A program made the position numbers and the translations under genes. Below, piece by piece: positions 1 to 10,325 of a stretch of 64,000 nucleotides of DNA (position 1 is the first letter of the stretch; each line of letters begins with the position of its first letter). Source of the stretch: Cerioporus squamosus (Eukaryota; Basidiomycota; Agaricomycetes; Polyporales; Polyporaceae); NCBI GenBank assembly GCA_022592435.1, contig JABYQS010000024.1:1-64000 (forward strand), in the 5' to 3' direction. A model generated the notes under the pieces. It did no database searches. It worked only from the letters and a program-made list of their open reading frames with translations, and was not told where the DNA came from.

Positions 1-2146
1 GGCCTCAAGTGGGCAGTACGGCACTTTGCGGATTGCGAGAGCTCGTCCGATGACGATCGTCGGATGCTTGTTAGCCTCGGTAGGTCCAACACGTCGATCC
101 TTCTTATTCGCAACTGATGTCGTATCACAGCATCGCTCATGCATTCTAAGGTGGCTGTCAAGAGCCACCTTGCTGAGCCAGTCATTGCTGCGGTGGTCCA
201 AGACCGCTTGTCGAATGGGGATGCAGTGAGGTTTGCACGTCTGCTTGCTGCGTCTGCGCATCTCAAGGTACGAACCAACCGTTGACGCCACGTCTTTTAC
301 TCACTCACTCCTGGGACAGCCTGTGACAGTCAATCGATTCCTGCAAAGTGTGGTTCAGCATGCCAAGTTCTACGACTACTGTGCGAACACGGATGGGCTC
401 TCCTCCCGGGAGGACATTGTGCACTTCCTGCATACGCTGTTCCATCTGCACCCGACGAACACTTGCCAGCCGAGCCACATCGAACCTCTGCGGAGGACAT
501 ACGGGGGCTCGCTGAGCCACGCGGACCTGAGGATACTGTCCATCTTCCAGCTCTTCGAGACCACGCGCAAGACATCTGTGGCGTCATTGTTCGGGCAGTG
601 GTCGACGGCGGGAGACGTGTCTTCGAACAGCGCACTCGAAGCCATTCAGAGCCTGGATCCTAGCCGTGTCCTCAAGACGTGCCTCGAGTATCCCGACTGG
701 CGCAAACTCGCAGACGTAGATCAGAGTCGTACCTTCGCGAACGATGGAATCTACGACCCCGTCTTCGTCCTGCTTCTCTTCGCGCAGATGCTGGCAGACA
801 GCGCACCTTCGTCCGCGCTAGATTGGGTGCAGCTCTTCCGCACCAATGTCTTCAGTCTCATCCTGCGTACTTTGTCTGCGAAGGATGAACAGCTGCGGGA
901 TGTAGCATGGGGGCAAGTTGCAGCCTTATACCGTGCACTCGAGGTAAGCTGCCCCAGCTCTCTTCGCTTGCGGACCTCATATTGACGAGAATCCTGCAGC
1001 ACGCAGACCTACAAGAGAAACCTCACGTTCTGCACATCCTGAATCTCCTGAAAGACCTCGCTCCCTCCGCACCGCCAGAAGAGCCGATTCATCTCCCGGC
1101 GTACACCACCCTACTCCTCGCACATGCGTTCCGCGGCATCTTCTACCCCTCAAACTTCATCTATCCACTTACCGCACGCTTCCTCCTGCAACGTCCGACG
1201 CTCGATCCTTCCGATGTACCCATGCTGTATGGCATGCTATACAGTGCGTCGGACGACTGGAAGAAAGAACGCGCATGGATAGTCCGCTTCCTGAGCGACG
1301 GCATCGTTGGAAACGCGGAGCGGAAGATCCTGAAACGGCGCCACACGTGGGATCTGCTGGCGAGTCTCTTCCAGAGCGAAGAGCGCGACCGCGTGCTCCG
1401 GCGCGGTGTGCTTGAGGTGCTCGCGAACGTGACGTGCCGTGCGCATGCGACAACCTCGCTCCTCCTGCGACACGCCTTGCTTTCTTGGATTGAGATGCAG
1501 GTCCAGACGATGCGCAGCGATGAAGCTATTGCTTGGGTCCGGATCCTCGAGAACATCTTTATGACCGTGAATGCGGTCAAGATAGAGGCTGCGACGGGTG
1601 GGGAGTGGCGTGCCATCGCGTCTCGGTGCTTGCGGACAATCTTGCATCATCCCGGTACGTGCCTGTCTTTCCCTAGGTCTGAACGATACTGATAATGCCT
1701 ACATAGCCTGCAATCAAGACGTGTTCCTCGCAAGTGTACCGGTTCTGCTCCGAGTTTCCCTCCTTCCTGGAACACCCCCCACGCACACCCCCGCACTCCT
1801 GGCGCGCAGTCTCCACTGGCTGACCGAACTTGAAAAGGACGTTCCGATCCCGACATCGGGCACCGTCACACCTCCCTTCCAACCAGAGGGTGAGGACAAA
1901 CCTCCCATCGCGCTCCATCGTTCCCAACACCTCTTCGACGCTCCACCTGCGCCGTCCATCCAAGCGTGGGGGGAACGCGTAGAAGCGCTGTGGAGAGTTT
2001 CCATGGCTTGGCCGGAGCGGACCCAGACGTGGGATGCAATCACTAGTCGACTCTTGATGTGGAGGTCCATCGTCGGTGAGGAGGGGAGTCCACTAGGCGA
2101 ATGGGCTAGGCGAGAGGTTGTTGGAAATCTCCGAGTGGACGTTTGA
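1..2146 (+). CDS. URB1: URB1/Npa1, nucleolar pre-ribosome factor (C-terminal part, 5' end outside window)
   Basis: Five exons (1-79, 131-267, 320-943, 1000-1654, 1707-2146) splice in frame to 644 residues ending at a TGA. The window begins in frame 1 inside the gene. The stretch with IYDPVFVLLLFAQ, a long helical run, YPLTARFLLQRP and DDWKKERAWIVRFLSDG matches the conserved C-terminal domain of URB1/Npa1, a large helical-repeat protein of early 60S pre-ribosomes in the nucleolus. URB1 proteins are much longer, so most of the gene lies upstream. All four introns are 51-57 nt with standard donors (GTAGGT, GTACGA, GTAAGC, GTACGT) and CAG or TAG acceptors. The family call comes from recall of the domain pattern, with no alignment run. 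No frame break is seen. Confidence 0.85.
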
Positions 2147-2495
2147 GAGGACGTCAAGTCACATTGTGAGCACACTAGCACCATTATCATGTATCGTACA
2201 CCGCGAGGCGTGGCTTCTGTATACCAATCACCGTTGGTACTCGATGCTGAAGTGTCTGAGGGCCTCCGGCTGAGACTTCGTCGTGAAGCATGCGTTCTAG
2301 AAAAGGTTCGCGTAAATTCTACAAAGGCATTGGGGCAATACTGCTGCGAACCGTTCTACAACAAAGCGACGAAAGCTACGACTATGTGATCTGGGTATGT
2401 ATCGTCTTGTCCTACCAATCGTTAGTGGTCATCACGAGGTCATCCAATCATCCCCACACACAAACCAAACCCGGGCCCCCCCAGTGCCACCCCGT
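2147..2495. other. Intergenic, convergent 3' ends of URB1 and the Dbf2-type kinase
   Basis: These 349 bp hold the 3' flanks of two convergent genes. Short open frames exist but have no family resemblance and no splice logic. I see no RNA gene or repeat. Confidence 0.6.
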
Positions 2496-4435
2496 CTAAA
2501 ATATCGTCGCCAACGCCCCATCCTCATCCGCATGCCCAAACGCCCTCCCCCCGCCCATCGCCATCGGCCCGTTCTTCCTGAACGTGAAGCCCACCCACAC
2601 GCCGCGCGCAAACGGCTCCTCCTTCTCCCGCACCCGCTCGACGTGCCGCTGCTTCTCGATCACCTCCGCGTACTTCTCCATGTCCTGCGGCGACGTGAAG
2701 TCGTCGTAGTACCCCGTGTCGTCCTCGCCCGTCAGCTCCGGCACGTACGGCGGGTCCGACCCGCGCAGGTCGTCCCACTTCACCCCCGTGAAGAACGGGT
2801 GCTCGCGCACCTGCCCGAGCGTCGCGTACCGCACGCTTGCGTGGGCGATGAGCCTGTCGGATGCGGCCGTTCGCTCAGTCATACCAACACATTGATCCAC
2901 AACGCCGCCACGCACCTTGTGATAGCATCCCAAGCAATATCCGTCAAGTTGAACACCTGGTCTTCGGGCGCATCGTACTCTGGCCTTCTCAGCACGCTCG
3001 GCCACTTGTCCAGGTTCGTCCACGTCTCCTCGGGGGTCCGCCCGCTGAACGGCGGGAAGCCCGCGAGGAACTCGAACAGGATGCACCCGAGCGACCAGTA
3101 GTCAACCGAGAACGAGTACGGCTTGCCGCGCAGGACTTCCGGCGCCATGTAGTCTGGGGACCCGACAATCGAGTCTGCGTACCGCGGGATCGCTTGCCGC
3201 ATCGAGCGGTAGATGGAGCGCCGTTCGAGGGTCGAGCGGTGAATCACTTCATTGTCTTTCACCCGGTCGAGCTGCGGGGCGTCAGACGAGCATAGGAGTG
3301 TAAGTGCAGGTCCCATACCTTCACTTTGAGAGACTCGATCCGCTGTGGGTTCAGCGCGCCGGTCGCCAGTCCGAAGTCGGTCAGTTTGACATGGCCTGTG
3401 CTGTCCAAGAGAAAGTTCTAAACAGAGGTCAACGCCCGTCCCAGCGTGCACTTCTAGATGCATACCTCGGGTTTCAGATCTCGATGGATGTAGCCAAGCC
3501 TGTGCAGCTCGTTCACCGCGACGAACATCTCGCTGATGTAGAACCGCGCGATCTCCTCCTTGAGCACGCCCGCGTTGTTCAGGAGGGTGCGGAAGTCACC
3601 TCCGGGGACATACTCCATCGCGAGGTAGACGTGTGAGGGGTCTTGGAACGCATACAGCAGACGGACAAGCCACGGCGTCTTGGTCGCAGTGAGGATGTCA
3701 CGCTCAACGAGGACATGGCGGACCTGGCAGGCGAGCATAAGTCTACGCCCACGGGCAGGCAAGTGCGCCACTCACCTCGTCCATCTTGAACAGCGTCCGC
3801 TTGCGCATCTTCTTGAGCGCGCACACCTCCCTGGTGTCCGCCTTGCGTGCGAGGAATACCTCTCCATACCCTCCCTGTCCGACCTGCGCGATGATCTGGA
3901 ACTGGTCGACCTTGGTCTTGATACGCCGCTTGCGGAGGACAGCGCGTTCCCGGCCGCGGTAGGACTTGAACTCCTGCGCGTACTCGGACTGCGTGAGCTG
4001 CCGCTTCGCAGTGTCCTCGTCGAAGCGCGCACGCCGCTCCTTCCGTGCAGCGATGTATCCGAGGAGATTGAAGTAGTAATCCAGGAAGTCTGGGGCAAAA
4101 GTCGCGCAAGATCAGAGCTGAGTACTGAGGGGTGCGGGGTAGATCTACACTGATGGCAGAGCGGGAGACTCACATAGCTGGGCTACGGTGGCCTTCCTGC
4201 GTACCTCCGGGCTATCGAGGAGCTCCTTCTCCCACAGCTTGAAGCCGGGCTGCTTGAGGGTAGTGCCAGGCTTTGCGGTGTCCATGCGGATGTCCTTGTC
4301 GACGGTCAAGCCCTTTGCGGTGTTCATGCGGATGTCGGGGACAGACATGGTGAGGCCCTTTGCGGTGTTCATGTGGATGTCGGGCAACTCCGCCTGATTC
4401 TGGTTCTGGGTAATGTTTTTGGTGCGCGCCGCCAT
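2496..4435 (-). CDS. Dbf2/Sid2-type NDR (AGC) protein kinase
   Basis: Six exons (4435-4174, 4089-3776, 3723-3466, 3417-3319, 3271-2916, 2853-2496) give a clean 548-residue protein. The N-terminal regulatory region (about 55-150, with GFKLWEKELL and FLDYYFNLLGYIAARK) resembles the MOB-binding segment of Dbf2/Sid2 kinases. The catalytic domain starts near residue 148, with glycine loop GQGGYGEV, lysine in ALKK, HRDLKPEN, TDFGLA, and a Dbf2-type insert (residues about 325-345) before GSPDYMAPEV. The C-terminus ends in a GFTF hydrophobic motif, whose Thr is the family's usual activating phosphosite. Dbf2/Sid2 kinases act at the spindle pole body and division site in the mitotic exit/septation network. 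Unusual: residues about 18-58 contain three copies of a D-I-[HR]-M-[ND]-T-A-K repeat. A Cbk1-type NDR kinase is the alternative; the insert and GSPDYMA favour Dbf2. Confidence 0.9.
4271..4384 (-). repeat. Three-copy coding tandem repeat in kinase N-terminus
   Basis: On the + strand the unit TTTGCGGTGTYCATGYGGATGTC occurs three times in about 110 bp. It encodes three copies of D-I-[HR]-M-[ND]-T-A-K separated by short linkers. Copies two and three are nearly identical, copy one is more diverged. The unit keeps the reading frame. Confidence 0.75.
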
Positions 4436-4641
4436 TGTTATCGATCAATGCACGGGGCGGGGAGGGTGGCGGGAGAGGGAACGAGGCGAGGAGCGTGCAG
4501 GGCAGCCACCACGGTTGGGTTGGAATGCGAACATGGCGTCCCAGATTGCCCAGATTGGCGCGCTCTCATCTCATCGCACTCCTTCGCGGAACAGTCGTTG
4601 TAGATCTACAGTATACACGCTTTCTCTGGGTACGCGGCAAG

Positions 4642-5312
4642 CTATCCCGCCTCGTCCTGCACAATGTCCGGCTCATCCAGCATGTTCCTCAACACCTCGC
4701 ATATCTGCGCATGCAAGCTTTCTGGACGGACGCTCAGAATCGCGCGCATGTCGGAAGCTCAGAGACTCACTGGCACGGTCCACCGCCTGGACATACTCCG
4801 CGTTCGCCTGCGCCATCTCCTCTTCGAGTGCTTGCAGCCGTTCGACCTGAACGATGTTAGGGACATCACAATCGAACGCGACATCCACGCACCTGTTTCT
4901 CCTCCGGGTCGGGCTCAGGCAACGACTGAATCAAGTACTCCACCTGCTTCGCCTTCACAATCAAGTCCGACACGAGCTCCTTCTTGTTCGCTGCAGCACG
5001 ACGGCCCCATTAGTCACAGAAGACGCGGCCAGGTACGTGTCTGACCTTCAAACACGTCCGGCTGGTCGTACTTCTCCGCATTCCGCGACTTCGTCACCGG
5101 GACCTCCGGGCTGACCTGCACGAAGTTGCTGCGCGAGGTGAGGTAGGCAATGCTACTCGACATTATCGTCAACAACTGCAAGCCGAAAGGGAACGAGAGG
5201 AGTGTAAGTCCCGGGGTGAGTGCTGCAGCCACAAGGAGAGACAGAGACGTGCTTGTTGGATCTCATCTTGGAGTTGCGTGATACGGTCCATATGAGACAG
5301 TTCCTGCAGCAT
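4642..5312 (-). CDS. MED21: Mediator complex subunit MED21 (Srb7)
   Basis: Five exons (5312-5253, 5175-5046, 4990-4893, 4846-4771, 4721-4642) give a 147-residue protein, the usual size for MED21. The N-terminus MDRITQLQDEIQQ, then SSSIAYLTSR, KELVSDLIVKAKQVEYLIQSLP and a C-terminal coiled coil around LQALEEEMAQ match the family. MED21 pairs with MED7 in the Mediator middle module and helps RNA polymerase II initiation. Intron 1 (5252-5176) has a GC donor (GCACGT) and an AG acceptor. I tested the nearby GT sites and none restores frame, so a GC-AG intron is the best reading. The gene is head-to-head with RTF2, with 264 bp between start codons. Confidence 0.88.
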
Positions 5313-5576
5313 GACGCTGCTATGAGGGGCCCCGGCGTATAATGCAGCGACGCCGGTAGAGAGCAGACATAGAATACGGGCCAGAGATGCGCGTCCGCCA
5401 CGAGCTCACTTCACGAAACAAGTCTCCAGACGCCCGCGCGCCATGCCTCGAAAAGGATGCCCCAGATTACGTCAGCAGCCCGCTCTTACTCAGGCGCCCT
5501 TCCTCCGCTCCGCTCGCGACTCAGCGTCCGACCACCACCACCCAGCCCGTACACCCTCTCTCTCGTCTTTGCAGCC

Positions 5577-6692
5577 ATGGGTAATGATGGAGGAAGTATC
5601 CCCGACCGTCGCGATCTTGTGAAGAGCAAGCCCAAGGTGTGTTCACTCTGCCTTCATCCGTTGGACGTCCAACTGATGCGTGCTTAGGCTGAGCAGGCGG
5701 ACAGGGCTAACCAGATCCGCGCAATGTGGTTCTTCTGCGCACTATCAAAGGTTCGTATGCCCGCTATCTTGCGTGGAAGTCCTCACTGACTCCTCCTACA
5801 GCGTCCGCTTCAGGAGCCCGTTGTCTCATGTCCCTTAGGCAAGCTCTACAACAAGGACGCCGTGCTCGAGTTCTTACTAGACCGGGACGCATTCGGTGCG
5901 GAGGGAAAGGTTGTCTGTGGGCACATCCGGTCCATGAAGGTACGTCTCCACTCATCTCCGGCCGCCGCTGCGATGCTCACCTCATGCTCAGGACTTGAAG
6001 ACCCTCAAGCTTACCCCGAACACCAGCAAAGCTTCCGCATCTACATCCGACTCCGCACCCGACCGCGCGCCCTTCGTCTGTCCACTCAACCTCAAGGAGA
6101 TGAACGGTGCCCAGCCGTTCGTCTATCTCCAGACCTGCGGCTGCGTCTTCTCCCAAGCAGGTCTCAGGACCGTCGCGGGCACTCCTTCCTCAAAGTCCCC
6201 CAAAACAGACGAGGGCGACAAGGGCAAAGACACGGCCTCTCTCGAGCTATGTCCCCAATGCGGTGCCAAGTACGACCGCACGTCCGACATCCTGCTGCTG
6301 AACCCCCCACCCGAGGTCGAGGAGGACATGCGCGCGCCATGGAGGCGAAGCGCTTGCTCGAGCCAGCCAAGGGCAAGGGAAAGAAGCGCAAGGCCGCGGC
6401 TGCGGCAGGGGATGCTGCTGCTGAGCCTCCAGCGAAGAAACATGCAGCCGCGCTGCCGACGACGAACCCCAGTATCGCTGCGGCGAGCCGGGCGGTGGCG
6501 CAGGACCTCGCGAAGGAGGAGGCGAAGCGGAAAGCCGCGATGAGCGATGCGGTCAAGTCTCTGTACGCCTCGAAGGACGGGCCGAAGAAGAAGGAGACGT
6601 TCATGACCATGGGCACATTTACGAGGGTGAGTCGGTCTTTCTACACGGGGCTTGAAGCATGCGTGTTGACTGTCGCTCTCCAGTACGCATGA
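5577..6692 (+). CDS. RTF2: RTF2 (replication termination factor 2 / RTFDC1 family), with a frame break
   Basis: Five exons (5577-5636, 5688-5750, 5802-5939, 5992-6626, 6684-6692). The start MGNDGGSIPDRRDLVK, LGKLYNKDAVLEFLLD, FVCPLNLKEMNG, CGCVFSQAGL and LCPQCGAKYD are RTF2 hallmarks, including the RING-like Cys pairs. RTF2 acts at replication forks; in human cells it is removed by proteasome shuttles, and a splicing role is reported in yeast and plants. The family-like C-terminus (MEAKRLLEPAKGKGKKRK, Ala/Lys-rich, ending MGTFTRYA) is in a different frame from the upstream part. The switch falls in a GC dinucleotide run at about 6330-6339, where removing one GC would restore ATG CGC GCC ATG GAG. 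Read literally, the upstream frame gains an Arg-rich tail and stops at 6543. A sequencing indel or a real allele are both possible. Confidence 0.85.
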
Positions 6693-7186
6693 AGGGTCGT
6701 CTTTGGGGTATCGTGGTGCATTCGGACGCTGTCTCGTGGATCTCTGTATCGTGTATTGCTATAGTCGCATGTATAACCCTACTTATTCCAGCCAGGCTGC
6801 CTTGAGCTGGCTGCTCGTTATGGCACGCCGATCTAGGTGCAGTCCGTCGCTACGTGTTCCGCGTCTCACTTAGCACTAGAAGCCAGCACTGACTTCGAGC
6901 TGTAGCCAGGCGTAGTCTGGGCGCAGTTCTTCCAAGTCTCCGCTCGAGGCTGCTCGAGGTCTGCGATCTCCGAGTTCAACGAGGTCGTCAGACGCCCAGC
7001 GATCTCAACAATTCCAGCGCTCTGATTGGCTGGACGCACAAACCCCACACCTTATGTAAACCGTTACCTCACTGGATATTCGGAAATTATTACCAACCAT
7101 ATTCGGCCGGTGTCGGTCCACAACGTCCCGCACGACCTCCTCCACCGACCACGACCACATCCACGACCGCTCTCCTCTCGCAAGCC
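6693..7186. other. Intergenic, RTF2 3' flank and ISA1 promoter
   Basis: About 490 bp between two + strand genes. The last 40 bp before the ISA1-like start are C-rich, as is common near basidiomycete transcription starts. No coding, RNA or repeat feature is recognised. Confidence 0.5.
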
Positions 7187-7990
7187 ATGGCGTCGACACT
7201 GGCTCGTCTCCAGCGCGCACATGCGCACGTGTCGTTCTCCATGTCCACACCCTTGACTCGCGCACTGGTGTACCTTCCCAGTCACCGACATGCCATGATG
7301 TCCGCCCTCTCGCACGACCGCCGACCGTCCCCACCACAGTCTTCAGCTTCGACAGCATCGACCTCCTCCTCTCCTCTACTAGGCGAGACGCCACCAGTGG
7401 TTGTACCATCCTCCAAGCCGCCCAGCGCGAAGGACCTCTCCCCGAACGCTGCCTCTCCACAAGTCGCAGCGCGCCCTCCGCCAGCTCCCAAGGCTGAGCG
7501 GCCACGGCCCAAGATTCGTGCTGCGAAGGCGGCCATCACTCTCGTGAGTTCCTCAGTCCCGCCCATGTGCCCCAAGTCCGCCGATGCCTATACACGTCCA
7601 ACTTTTGTAGACACCTACCGCCGTGGAGCGGCTGCAGAACCTGCTCAAGAGCCCAACCCCGCAAATGATCCGGATCGGGGTGAAGAACAAGGGCTGTGCA
7701 GGGCTGTCGTACCACCTCGAGTACGTCGACAAGCCGGGCAAGTTTGACGAGGTCGTGGAGCAGGATGGGGTGAAGGTCCTGATCGACAGCAAGGCGCTGT
7801 TCTCGATAATAGGGAGCGAGATGGACTGGAAGGAGGACGGCTTGAGGTACGCATGTCCACTGTCCCCCTGCTCGCAAAGGCTTGCGCATGCTGATGACGG
7901 CATTGGCGTATGTGTAGTGCCAAGTTTGCGTTCAAGAACCCGAATATCAAGGACGCTTGCGGGTGTGGAGAGTCCTTCACGGTCGGGTGA
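7187..7990 (+). CDS. ISA1: ISA1-like mitochondrial A-type iron-sulfur assembly protein
   Basis: Three exons (7187-7543, 7611-7846, 7918-7990) give 221 residues. The first 120 residues are Ser/Pro/Ala-rich with scattered Arg and no acidic start, consistent with a mitochondrial presequence plus linker. The C-terminal 100 residues form the A-type (HesB/IscA/SufA) domain with NKGCAGLSYHLEY and a C-terminal CGCGESF, supplying the three conserved Cys residues. Isa proteins work with IBA57 in [4Fe-4S] cluster maturation in the mitochondrial matrix. ISA1 and ISA2 are hard to separate by eye; KNKGCAGLSY favours ISA1. Confidence 0.88.
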
Positions 7991-8219
7991 AAGCCATCTT
8001 GATGCATGACCAACCACTTGTATACCTACATACTCCCTCTTCACATCACTAATATTTACCGTACCCCAGTGTATTGCTATGTTTAGAGTGATCCGTGCAC
8101 CAATGATATCCTCTCTTCCCTGCCACACACTTTTGTGCTTTTCACAAGTACGAGCAGGATATGTCCCCCTGTACCTCCGCTAAACTCAGAGCGAGCTGAT
8201 CGGCGAGCACATATGTGTG

Positions 8220-8380
8220 ATGAACTCGTCATCGGAGAGTGAGCTGGAATGGCAGGGCGAATTCGCCAAGGGTGAGTCTATTCTCTGAGTCGCGGTACCT
8301 CGGTTAACGATATGCCCGCAGACTTCCGGAGACGGTTCATTTCGTTGCTGTCGTTCAAGATGGCCCCGCCCACCGAGTGA
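8220..8380 (+). CDS. Possible very small spliced gene, unknown product
   Basis: In the ISA1-mL61 gap an ATG opens a frame joined by a well-formed 50-nt intron (8272-8321, donor GTGAGT, acceptor CCCGCAG). It encodes 36 residues beginning MNSSSESELEWQGEFAK and ending MAPPTE. A second good donor (GA|GTGAGT at 8377) overlaps the stop, so a third exon is possible: splicing to an AG at about 8455 would extend the frame to a TAG near 8570. I recognise no family. It could be a real microprotein, an upstream transcript, or chance. Confidence 0.25.
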
Positions 8381-8839
8381 GTGTGGTGGCCCTCCAGAGT
8401 GACTTGAACGACGTGCGTTATTAACACCTGAGGTTCTGAATACTGTACTACGAGTGGTGCCGTAGTCCCAGCGCACGTCTCTGTGTTATCAGGGACTCAT
8501 ATGAAAGATTGTATTCTTCCTCCGAGTCAAGCGGCTACGCTCGAGAGCTCGGGAGAGCAGAGAGAATAGCGACGGGAGGATGGAAGCCATAAGCGCCGCA
8601 GTCTTGCAATTAAAAGTTCACGATGCGGCTGCCGGATGCCAGGTTGATTGGCCGCGCAGGTGGTGGCGTCGGCGTAGTGGATTGAGGGCGACGGCCTTGG
8701 AATTCAACAAGGATAAACACCGCCAGAGTTTCTGTAGGCGCCCAAGCGCGACCGTGTCTCTCTGTTTCCAGCTCTCGTCTCGTCTGCTCGTTGTCCGCTC
8801 TTGCTCCTGGCTCTTCGGCTGGACCGTTCATTCGCCACC
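8381..8839. other. Intergenic upstream of mitochondrial ribosomal protein gene
   Basis: About 460 bp with no convincing coding potential apart from the possible third exon of the tiny gene just upstream. The 80 bp before the next start codon are pyrimidine-rich (CTCTCTGTTTCC, CTCGTCTCGTCTGCTC), typical of a basidiomycete core promoter. Confidence 0.5.
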
Positions 8840-9430
8840 ATGCCTCGCAAACCCAAGACCATCCCCGGGCCATCCCGGCTGTCGGGCATCCTCGCACGTC
8901 TCACACAGGAGCCCCGCCCGGTCCTCCCGAACCTCAAAAGCCTGAAGCTCACCTATGCGTACCGTAATGACCACTTCGGCGCACGGTATGTCGCACGACA
9001 GTATAGGTGCTATGCAGAGAGCGTGTATTGACGTCGCGCAGGCATTTCGCGAAAGAGGAGCTCCCACGAATACGGTACGCGAACCCCGCGATCGACATCC
9101 AGGTCAACAAGCCGCTCAAGACGAAGGAGGAGACGTGGAAGCCCGAGATGGTCGTCGAGCTCAGTGCGTGCCGTGTCCCCTCTCCTCCTCTTCTCGCATG
9201 CCCGCCCCACCCGCTGACGTGCACGCACCACAGAGAACGGCACGACGCACACGCTCGACATGGAGGGCAAGTGGTCGTCTGCGATCTTCCACGAGCTCAT
9301 GGACCTCTCTGCCGGCGCGTGGTGGCAGAGATGGAAGAGCGAGCAGGCGGCTGCTGGTTTGCCTACCACACCTCCGTCGTCGCCACCACCATCGCAAAAG
9401 AAGACGGGTGCGGCCGCAGTCCTGCCTTGA
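8840..9430 (+). CDS. Mitochondrial ribosomal protein, L51/S25/CI-B8 domain (mL61/MRP49- or mS25-like)
   Basis: Three exons (8840-8985, 9042-9163, 9234-9430) give 154 residues. Residues 30-115 hold the thioredoxin-like L51/S25/CI-B8 fold pattern: LKLTYAYRNDHFGARHF, ELPRIRYANPAIDIQVNK, a beta strand with ELKNGTTHTLDM, and a final helix. The GAR followed by an aromatic residue and the RIRYANP segment resemble yeast MRP49 (mL61) and the mS25 proteins. It should be a mitoribosome subunit. A Ser/Pro/Lys tail of about 30 residues follows. Which of the two ribosomal proteins it is cannot be settled by eye. Confidence 0.75.
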
Positions 9431-10325
9431 CCTTGACGTCGCTGTCGTCCATACCATACACTCCCCGCTGTCGCACGCATACTCACGCTGTATCCTATCC
9501 ACTGCTATTCCTATTCCACCGCTTAGATGCCGGAAGAACGCCGCCGGATTGGGACCTCCTTTGTATGCCGCGCTTCTAGGTTGAAGATCTTGCACACTTG
9601 CACGACTCGTGTGCAGCGAGGGCTGAGTGCCAAATCGAAGCAATCCTCTCCATGGTCGACACCATAGGATCCCAGGAGCACCTTTGACACGACCGCATTT
9701 TTCACGCCTTACAATCGTTTCTCTACAACCTGGTAAGGACGTGCTTCCGATGCTATACACATCGACTTAGCTGGGCATATCCGTGCTAGTAGTAGCGTTC
9801 GCATACCTAGTAAATACTAGTCCCGCTACCTCCCAAGCAGTCGGTAAGCATGCCAGCAACCCCAGCGAAGCACAAGTGGCACCGTCACGAGGTCTGCAAG
9901 CTGCCAGACATCTACTGTACATGACACACTACTAGTGTGTGCCAGTGAGGATGCATCCACCGTACGCGTCCATGTGGCAATCATGCTTCAGTCCACCCTT
10001 TTCAGAGCTTCCCTGCAGCGAATACCACAGTGCGGAGCTCCAGGCCTCCATAAGTCGCGCGAATGCATGTCTGCCATGAACTAACCTGTGGTTATCCAAG
10101 TGTATCAGCTTTTGAGCGGAGACAAGCGTCATGGGATAGTTTATCAGCACTAATTTGGCGGAGATCGTCGGAGTCAGAACCCACCATTGACACGTACCTG
10201 CCACAGTCTGAGTGACTTACAACCTCAAGTGCACTCACACCAGACTCACACCTTCCCCACCACACGCTTGCTGCCACCGTCCCTGTTTCCTGCAGCTCAC
10301 GCGGCGGCGAGACATCTAGCTAGGC
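9431..10325. other. Intergenic upstream of glucosidase II alpha
   Basis: About 900 bp. Short repeats of CTAGTA and TAGTAG occur near 9785-9830. No recognisable gene, RNA or mobile element. Confidence 0.5.
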
